Shown here: piece by piece, positions 6,298 to 9,430 of the stretch
Numbering within the stretch: position 1 is the stretch's first letter
Layout of the letters: each line of letters begins with the position of its first letter
Assembly (NCBI GenBank): GCA_944390505.1
Contig: CALXQF010000038.1
Coordinates: 1-9,430 of the forward strand
Direction of reading: 5' to 3'
DNA from: an uncultured Clostridia bacterium
GTDB taxonomy: Bacteria > Bacillota > Clostridia > TANB77 > CAG-508
DNA: 9,430 bases
Position numbers and translations under genes: made by a program
Notes under the pieces: generated by a model
The model's database searches: none
What the model saw: the letters and a program-made list of their open reading frames with translations, nothing else
Told to the model about the DNA's origin: nothing

Positions 6298-6756
6298 ATG
6301 GAATTAGTAAAAAATGTATTTTTTAACACTGATAAATTAGTAGAAAACTCAAAAGTAAAAATATCATATACTGGAAAACTTTTTCAAGATGGTTCAGAAG
6401 AAGTATATCTTCATTATGGTTTTGGGCTTAATTGGGATAATTTAGGCGAAGTACAAATGGAAAAAACTGAACTTGGTTTTCAAGCAGAAATTGAATTAAT
6501 AGAAAGTGATACTTTTAATTTCTGTTTTAGAAATAATTTAAATGAATGGGATAATAATGATTCTGAAAACTATATTTTTCCAATTGAAAAGGTAGAACTT
6601 GCTTTAATTCCACAGGAAGAAGTTTCTTTAGATGCTCCTAGAAAATTAAGAAGATCTTATATTTGGAGTAAAAAAATTCGCTTAGCAGTATATAAAATTA
6701 TTACTTATATTCCAAAATTAATATCTGGAAATTATAAAAGAAAAATTACCAATTAA
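6298..6756 (+). CDS. Small carbohydrate-binding-module protein (CBM25/CBM53-like)
   Basis: A 152-residue protein with no signal peptide. Residues about 15-105 resemble starch-binding beta-sandwich modules of the CBM25/CBM53 type: VYLHYGFGLNWDN (36-48) and FNFCFRNNLNEWDNNDSENY (73-92) match the family's HyG...W and lnFcF.....WDNN...nY signatures. The tail (114-152) is strongly basic with an aromatic/aliphatic helix (IWSKKIRLAVYKIITYIPKL), possibly amphipathic. There is no catalytic domain, so this is a stand-alone binding protein, probably cytoplasmic, perhaps for glycogen or another glucan; that role is inferred. GGAG lies 9 nt before the ATG. It has its own promoter and ends at a strong terminator. 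Confidence 0.78.
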   Translation: MELVKNVFFNTDKLVENSKVKISYTGKLFQDGSEEVYLHYGFGLNWDNLGEVQMEKTELGFQAEIELIESDTFNFCFRNNLNEWDNNDSENYIFPIEKVELALIPQEEVSLDAPRKLRRSYIWSKKIRLAVYKIITYIPKLISGNYKRKITN

Positions 6757-6795
6757 ATAAAAACTCTCGATTTTCCTTTCGAGAGTTTATTTTTT
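6757..6795. terminator. Bidirectional rho-independent terminator
   Basis: Arms AAACTCTCGA (6761-6770) and TCGAGAGTTT (6779-6788) pair perfectly over 10 bp around an 8-nt loop. T-rich tails exist on both strands (TATTTTTT on plus, TTTTTATTT on minus). It ends both the plus-strand CBM gene and the convergent minus-strand reductase gene. Confidence 0.9.
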
Positions 6796-7549
6796 AGATA
6801 TACCATCCACCATTCACAGAAATAACTTGTCCTGTAGTATATTCATCTTCTATTAACCATTTTACACATTTAGCAATGTCTATTGGCTTTCCTATTCTAT
6901 TTAATGGAATTTCTTTTTGGATTTCTTCTTTTTCTTCTATACTTAGATTATCATTCATCTGTGTATCAATGATACCTGGTGCAATACTATTGACACGAAT
7001 TTGAGATGGTCCTAATTCTTTTGCTAATGCTTTTGTCATTCCATTGATTCCTGCTTTTACTGTAGAATAAGCAACCTCACAAGAGCCTCCAGTAATTCCC
7101 CATATAGAAGAAATATTAATAATACATCCATTTTGTTTTTTTATCATTTCTGGGAGTACTTCTTGCGTACAATAGAATACGGAATTTAAGTTGGTATTTA
7201 ACATGTTGTTCCATTCTTCATCTTCGATTTGTGTAAATAGTTTTTCTTGAGAAATTCCTGCATTATTAATTAATACATCAATGGTCTTGAATTTTTGTTT
7301 TGTAAATTCTACTAATTTTTTTACTTCGTCTCTTTTAGAAACATCTGCTTGAAAAATTTCTATATTTTTTCCTTTTTCTAATAAATTATTTTGAATTTCT
7401 TTAGCTTGTTTTTCTGATTGGTGATAATTTAGTACCACATTATAGTTTTCCATAGCCAGCTGTTTTACGATTTCTGCTCCTATTCCTCTTGAACCACCTG
7501 TTACAATAACTACTTTAGCTACTATGTTTTTTTCTCTGTTTCCTTCCAT
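6794..7549 (-). CDS. Short-chain dehydrogenase, likely EF-P 5-aminopentanone reductase (YmfI-like)
   Basis: A 251-residue classical SDR of the FabG type. The NADP(H)-binding loop is TGGSRGIG (17-24), followed by NNAG (95-98). The active-site residues are Asn120, Ser148, Tyr161 and Lys165 (YSTVK), all present. The segment ISSIWGITGGSCEVAYS (146-162) and the C-terminal VNGGWYI closely resemble B. subtilis YmfI as I recall it, and differ from housekeeping FabG. YmfI reduces the 5-aminopentanone group on a lysine of elongation factor P. If this is a true orthologue, its substrate is modified EF-P rather than acyl-ACP. The gene stands alone, without fab or efp neighbours, so FabG-like activity cannot be excluded. 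AAAGGAG lies 12 nt before the ATG. No clear promoter was found between it and the tRNA terminator. Confidence 0.88.
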   Translation of the reverse strand: MEGNREKNIVAKVVIVTGGSRGIGAEIVKQLAMENYNVVLNYHQSEKQAKEIQNNLLEKGKNIEIFQADVSKRDEVKKLVEFTKQKFKTIDVLINNAGISQEKLFTQIEDEEWNNMLNTNLNSVFYCTQEVLPEMIKKQNGCIINISSIWGITGGSCEVAYSTVKAGINGMTKALAKELGPSQIRVNSIAPGIIDTQMNDNLSIEEKEEIQKEIPLNRIGKPIDIAKCVKWLIEDEYTTGQVISVNGGWYI

Positions 7550-7593
7550 GATTTAAATTAGCTCCTTTATATGTACTAGTTAGAGAATGACGG

Positions 7594-7614
7594 TTTTGCA
7601 TAATAATTGCAAAA
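7594..7614. repeat. Inverted repeat upstream of the SDR gene
   Basis: Perfect 7-bp arms TTTTGCA/TGCAAAA with a 7-nt centre, placed directly after the tRNA-operon terminator and about 45 nt before the SDR start. It could be an operator for the SDR gene or a second stem supporting termination. Confidence 0.4.
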
Positions 7615-7646
7615 AACTAGACAAGTTATAGAACAAGCCTAGTTTT
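7611..7646 (-). terminator. Terminator of the tRNA Lys-Glu-Thr operon
   Basis: On the minus strand AAAACTAG (7639-7646) pairs with CTAGTTTT (7613-7620), with a small inner GTT/AAC stem, and runs into six T residues, 7 nt past the tRNA-Thr CCA end. Confidence 0.75.
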
Positions 7647-7652
7647 AAGTAA

Positions 7653-7728
<76 letters not shown>

Positions 7729-7731
7729 ATA

Positions 7732-7806
7732 TGGTGACCCCGACGGGAATCGAACCCATGTCTCCGCCGTGAAAGGGCGATGTCTTAACCGCTTGACCAC
7801 GGGGCC
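7732..7806 (-). tRNA. tRNA-Glu (anticodon TTC)
   Basis: A 75-nt cloverleaf with the CCA end encoded. Acceptor arms GGCCCCG/CGGGGTC contain one G-T pair. The anticodon loop CTTTCAC gives TTC, reading GAA/GAG glutamate codons. It is the middle gene of the operon; a long palindrome lies between it and tRNA-Lys(TTT). Confidence 0.96.
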
Positions 7807-7821
7807 ATAAAAGAAACTTGC

Positions 7822-7855
7822 CTAGAATTTAAGAAGATATCTTCTTAAATTCTAG
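7822..7855. repeat. Perfect 34-nt palindrome between tRNA genes
   Basis: CTAGAATTTAAGAAGAT (7822-7838) is followed immediately by its exact reverse complement (7839-7855), giving 17-bp arms with no spacer. It lies in the 52-nt gap between tRNA-Glu and tRNA-Lys(TTT). The minus-strand sequence beyond it (GCAAGTTTCTTTT) lacks a proper T-run, so it is not a standard terminator. In RNA it would form a long hairpin; in DNA it could be a cruciform or a symmetrical protein site. Confidence 0.9.
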
Positions 7856-7858
7856 TAT

Positions 7859-7934
7859 TGGTGAGCCATCGCGGACTCGAACCGCGGACAACTTGATTAA
7901 AAGTCAAGTGCTCTACCACCTGAGCTAATGACCC
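7859..7934 (-). tRNA. tRNA-Lys (anticodon TTT)
   Basis: A 76-nt cloverleaf with the CCA end encoded. Acceptor arms GGGTCAT/ATGGCTC pair with two G-T wobbles. The anticodon stem CTTGA/TCAAG closes loop CTTTTAA, giving TTT and reading AAA/AAG. It is the first gene of the tRNA operon. Together with tRNA-Lys(CTT) at 2403-2478 this window supplies both lysine isoacceptors. Confidence 0.96.
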
Positions 7935-7941
7935 AAGTTTC

Positions 7942-7976
7942 AAGCTTGTAACTCCTAATTGAGTTAACACAAGCTT
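7942..7976. repeat. Inverted repeat at the tRNA-operon transcription start
   Basis: Arms AAGCTTG/CAAGCTT plus TAACTC/GAGTTA (13 bp in all) with a 3-nt bulge and a 6-nt loop. The outer end abuts the -10 element, so the repeat spans the predicted start site (about 7971) and the leader before tRNA-Lys(TTT). Confidence 0.5.
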
Positions 7977-7977
7977 A

Positions 7978-8006
7978 ATTTTAAACTATTTTATGGTATT
8001 TGTCAA
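7978..8006 (-). promoter_or_regulatory. Promoter of the tRNA Lys-Glu-Thr operon
   Basis: -35 TTGACA (8001-8006, 6/6), exactly 17-nt spacer, -10 TAAAAT (7978-7983, 5/6). It is the only strong promoter upstream of the three tRNA genes. Confidence 0.88.
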
Positions 8007-8104
8007 TATATTTTTGAATTTTTTGTGGAATTTATCTGAATTTTTATCATCTTTCAAATAAAGTTTTACAAAATCATTTTCATTTTTGTCGAAATAAATA
8101 TTTT

Positions 8105-8290
8105 TTAAGCATTTAATTGTTTCATTAATTCTTCTACATCTATTCCATGTACTTCACATGCTTCTTCAATGCTTTCTGCTTGAGAAGCTGGGCATCCTAA
8201 ACAATGCATTCCTGCATTTAATAAAATTTCTGCTTTTTCAGGAACTTTTTCTAATAATTCTCCTATTGTCATTTCTTTATTAATTTCCAT
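8105..8290 (-). CDS. DUF1858 / hybrid-cluster-associated disulfide domain protein
   Basis: A 61-residue cytoplasmic protein that is a single DUF1858 (PF08984) domain. MTIGELLEKVPEKAEILLNAGMHCLGCPAS carries the family's defining GMHCLGCP motif (27-34) with Cys30 and Cys33 two residues apart, suited to a redox disulfide or metal binding. The family is often found with hybrid cluster protein (prismane) and other anaerobic redox enzymes; its biochemical role is not settled. No ribosome binding site lies immediately before the ATG at 8290. The nearest, a perfect AAAGGAGG at 8330-8337, is 39 nt away across a 28-nt hairpin. An in-frame TGA shortly upstream excludes a longer protein. The later Met7 (8272) also lacks a ribosome binding site. 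Confidence 0.88.
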   Translation of the reverse strand: MEINKEMTIGELLEKVPEKAEILLNAGMHCLGCPASQAESIEEACEVHGIDVEELMKQLNA

Positions 8291-8337
8291 TATGTTTTTA
8301 TGACTATTTAATCACTTAAATAATCATGTCCTCCTTT
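8291..8337 (-). promoter_or_regulatory. Ribosome binding site bridged to its start codon by a hairpin
   Basis: Reading the minus strand: AAAGGAGG (8330-8337), AC, then ATGATTATTTAA (8316-8327), loop GTGA (8312-8315) and TTAAATAGTCAT (8300-8311), then AAAAACATA and the ATG (8288-8290). The two 12-nt arms pair fully, with one G-U, and the loop fits GNRA. Folding removes 28 nt and leaves 11 nt between ribosome binding site and start, close to the 12-nt gaps of other genes in this window. Confidence 0.6.
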
Positions 8338-8457
8338 CTTTCAATATTGATTATTAGATTTTTTGAATTTATCTATAACCATTTTAATTCATACAATTTG
8401 TATAATTGTCGAATTTTCTATATTTTTTATCATCTACTTTTATTCTTTATGTTTATA

Positions 8458-8490
8458 ATAAAAATCCTAAATTAAATTGATGATTTTTAT
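8458..8490. repeat. AT-rich inverted repeat in the DUF1858 leader
   Basis: Perfect 9-bp arms ATAAAAATC/GATTTTTAT around 15 nt, directly after the minus-strand extended -10. It may be a leader hairpin or an operator. With only A-T pairs apart from one G-C, the structure would be weak. Confidence 0.4.
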
Positions 8491-8499
8491 ATTTTATCA
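8491..8499 (-). promoter_or_regulatory. Candidate extended -10 promoter for the DUF1858 gene
   Basis: TGATAAAAT, in the same context (ATGTGATAAAAT) as the HEPN promoter candidate. The -35 is weak (TATACT). If used, the leader is about 190 nt. It would be divergent from, and overlap at the -35 with, the plus-strand promoter at 8518-8546. Confidence 0.35.
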
Positions 8500-8517
8500 C
8501 ATTTTTTCAAAAAAGTA

Positions 8518-8546
8518 TAGACAAATTGAAAAATTTGATGTATTAT
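8518..8546 (+). promoter_or_regulatory. Promoter of the micro-ORF / VirD4-like ATPase genes
   Basis: -35 TAGACA (8518-8523), 17-nt spacer, -10 TATTAT (8541-8546). The spacer contains a perfect inverted repeat CAAATT-GAAA-AATTTG (8522-8537), placed where a bound repressor would block polymerase. The predicted start is about 8553. Confidence 0.7.
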
Positions 8547-8574
8547 GGTAAAAATTGGAAAGAGGTGATAAAAA

Positions 8575-8718
8575 ATAGAGTTAATTGATTATTTCTTTAT
8601 TCTTCTTATTATTCATTCCTTTATCTTTTTTTATTCAGTATATTTATTCTTTGATATTAAAATTTTCCACAACCGACAAGGTGCTAAATTAAAATTAAAA
8701 AATTTTCATTCAAACTAG
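8575..8718 (+). CDS. Membrane micro-ORF with apparent ATA start
   Basis: A 47-codon open frame ending at TAG 8716-8718. Residues about 4-28 (IDYFFILLIIHSFIFFYSVY onward) form one strong membrane segment, followed by a basic tail (HNRQGAKLKLKN). The ribosome binding site AGAGGTGAT (8561-8569) is extensive and points, with a 5-nt gap, at ATA (8575). There is no ATG, GTG or TTG at a suitable place in this frame. The stop overlaps the AGGAGG of the ATPase gene, which implies coupled translation. It could use a rare AUA start or AUU four codons from the first (8584), or be a gene that has lost its ATG by mutation or sequencing error. Product unknown; being small, membranous and paired with a membrane ATPase, it may be a partner of it. 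Confidence 0.5.
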   Translation: MELIDYFFILLIIHSFIFFYSVYLFFDIKIFHNRQGAKLKLKNFHSN

Positions 8719-8727
8719 GAGGTCTTA

Positions 8728-9430
8728 TTGCTGAAACGTATATTATTTACTTTATTTTTTGTGTTTGTCTTTCTTATTCTTGGTTATCAAATATTTTCAC
8801 CACTTTATTTTTCTGATGATATTATCATTGACTATGGAATTCACCCTTTTAATATTTGTACTGAACAGCCTGTCCTATGGAAATATTTGAAATTATGGTT
8901 TTGCTTCACTTATTTATTTTCTGCTTTTTTTATTTCTAACATGCTTTATCATCTTTTTTATCAACTATTTCAAAAATATTTTCCAACAAAAAAACAGAAA
9001 AAAAGAAATAAAAGAATAGCCACTTCAAAGCCATCTTTTATCTCTCCGATTACAAATCATCCTCTACAGCTTTTTATTGGCACTAATCTAAATAATGATG
9101 ATATTTATCTGCCAGAAAAAAGTTTATATCAAAATATTTTCATTACTGGAACAATAGGAACAGGAAAAACAAGCAGTGCCATGTACCCATTTACAAAGCA
9201 ACTAATAGCATACTGTGCCACCAATAAAGCAAAAAAATTAGGGATGTTAATTTTAGATGTAAAAGGAAATTATTATCAAAAAGTATTAGAATTTGCCAAA
9301 CAATATAGCAGAATGGATGATGTTATTGTAATTGAATTAAATGGGAAATATAAGTATAACCCTTTGGATAAACCAAATTTGAAACCCTCCATTTTAGCAA
9401 ATCGATTAAAAACCATTTTACTTCTTTTCT
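8728..9430 (+). CDS. VirD4/TraG-like membrane-anchored ATPase, partial
   Basis: 234 codons are visible before the right edge. Two membrane segments (about 5-27 and 52-83) are followed by a basic linker (PTKKQKKRNKR) and a P-loop ATPase domain. Walker A is GTIGTGKT (141-148). LGMLILDVKGNYY (171-183) carries the Walker B strand and the DxKG signature common in type IV coupling proteins. NPLD (211-214) is also typical. Such proteins couple DNA or protein substrates to type IV secretion or conjugation channels as membrane hexamers. No relaxase or other transfer gene is in view, so the system is unknown. The start is TTG at 8728, 5 nt after AGGAGG (8717-8722); CTG at 8731 is an alternative. The first in-frame ATG lies far inside the membrane region. 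Confidence 0.8.
   Translation, partial: MLKRILFTLFFVFVFLILGYQIFSPLYFSDDIIIDYGIHPFNICTEQPVLWKYLKLWFCFTYLFSAFFISNMLYHLFYQLFQKYFPTKKQKKRNKRIATSKPSFISPITNHPLQLFIGTNLNNDDIYLPEKSLYQNIFITGTIGTGKTSSAMYPFTKQLIAYCATNKAKKLGMLILDVKGNYYQKVLEFAKQYSRMDDVIVIELNGKYKYNPLDKPNLKPSILANRLKTILLLF

Noticed and set aside
5555..7629. Shared 12-mer ACTAGACAAGTT at 5555-5566 and 7617-7628 as a regulatory repeat
   Set aside because: A few shared 12-mers are expected by chance in a window of this size; one copy is a promoter -35 region and the other part of a terminator.
8316..8327. Three-codon ORF (ATG ATT ATT TAA) after the AAAGGAGG upstream of the DUF1858 gene
   Set aside because: Only 2 nt separate the SD and this ATG, too close for normal initiation, and the same bases are better explained as the hairpin arm.

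Overview
The window is very AT-rich on both strands and in both coding and intergenic DNA. It has strong AAAGGAGG-type ribosome binding sites, extended -10 promoters (TGnTAAAAT), an ECF sigma/zinc anti-sigma pair, a VanW/G5 cell-wall protein and a YmfI-like reductase. Together these point to a low-GC Firmicute, most likely a clostridium. The species cannot be named from the sequence. Most of the window looks like ordinary chromosome, with an accessory flavour at the HEPN-MNT pair and at the conjugation-type ATPase on the right edge.

Layout: (1) 1-1015, minus strand: an ECF sigma factor and its overlapping zf-HC2 anti-sigma factor, the latter cut by the left edge. A small XRE-type regulator (TTG start) diverges at 1174-1413. 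(2) 1465-2330, minus strand: a HEPN/MNT toxin-antitoxin-like pair with a 19-nt gene overlap, its promoter, a hairpin terminator and a doubtful 22-codon ORF. (3) 2338-2529, minus: a self-contained tRNA-Lys(CTT) unit with a consensus promoter and a textbook terminator. (4) 2587-5514, minus: ksgA (16S rRNA dimethyltransferase) downstream of a large membrane-anchored PG_binding_4/VanW/G5 protein. (5) 5557-6795, plus: an XRE-S24 regulator whose catalytic Lys position holds Arg, then a small CBM25/CBM53-like protein, ending in a bidirectional terminator. (6) 6794-7549, minus: a short-chain reductase closely resembling the EF-P 5-aminopentanone reductase YmfI. (7) 7612-8006, minus: a tRNA operon Lys(TTT)-Glu(TTC)-Thr(TGT) with promoter, terminator and a perfect 34-nt palindrome between the first two tRNAs. 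(8) 8105-8290, minus: a 61-aa DUF1858 protein whose ribosome binding site is separated from its start by a hairpin. (9) From 8518, plus: a promoter, a 47-codon membrane micro-ORF with an apparent ATA start, and a TTG-started VirD4/TraG-like ATPase running off the right edge.

Several start codons were placed downstream of the first possible ATG because the Shine-Dalgarno sequence, and in one case the promoter position, requires it (ksgA, the VanW protein, the S24 regulator). Three genes here are easy to miss because they lack an ATG or cross the window edge: the anti-sigma factor, the micro-ORF and the ATPase. The best leads are the hairpin-bridged ribosome binding site at 8288-8337, the ATA-started membrane micro-ORF before the ATPase, the tRNA-cluster palindrome and the HEPN protein without a canonical RNase motif.
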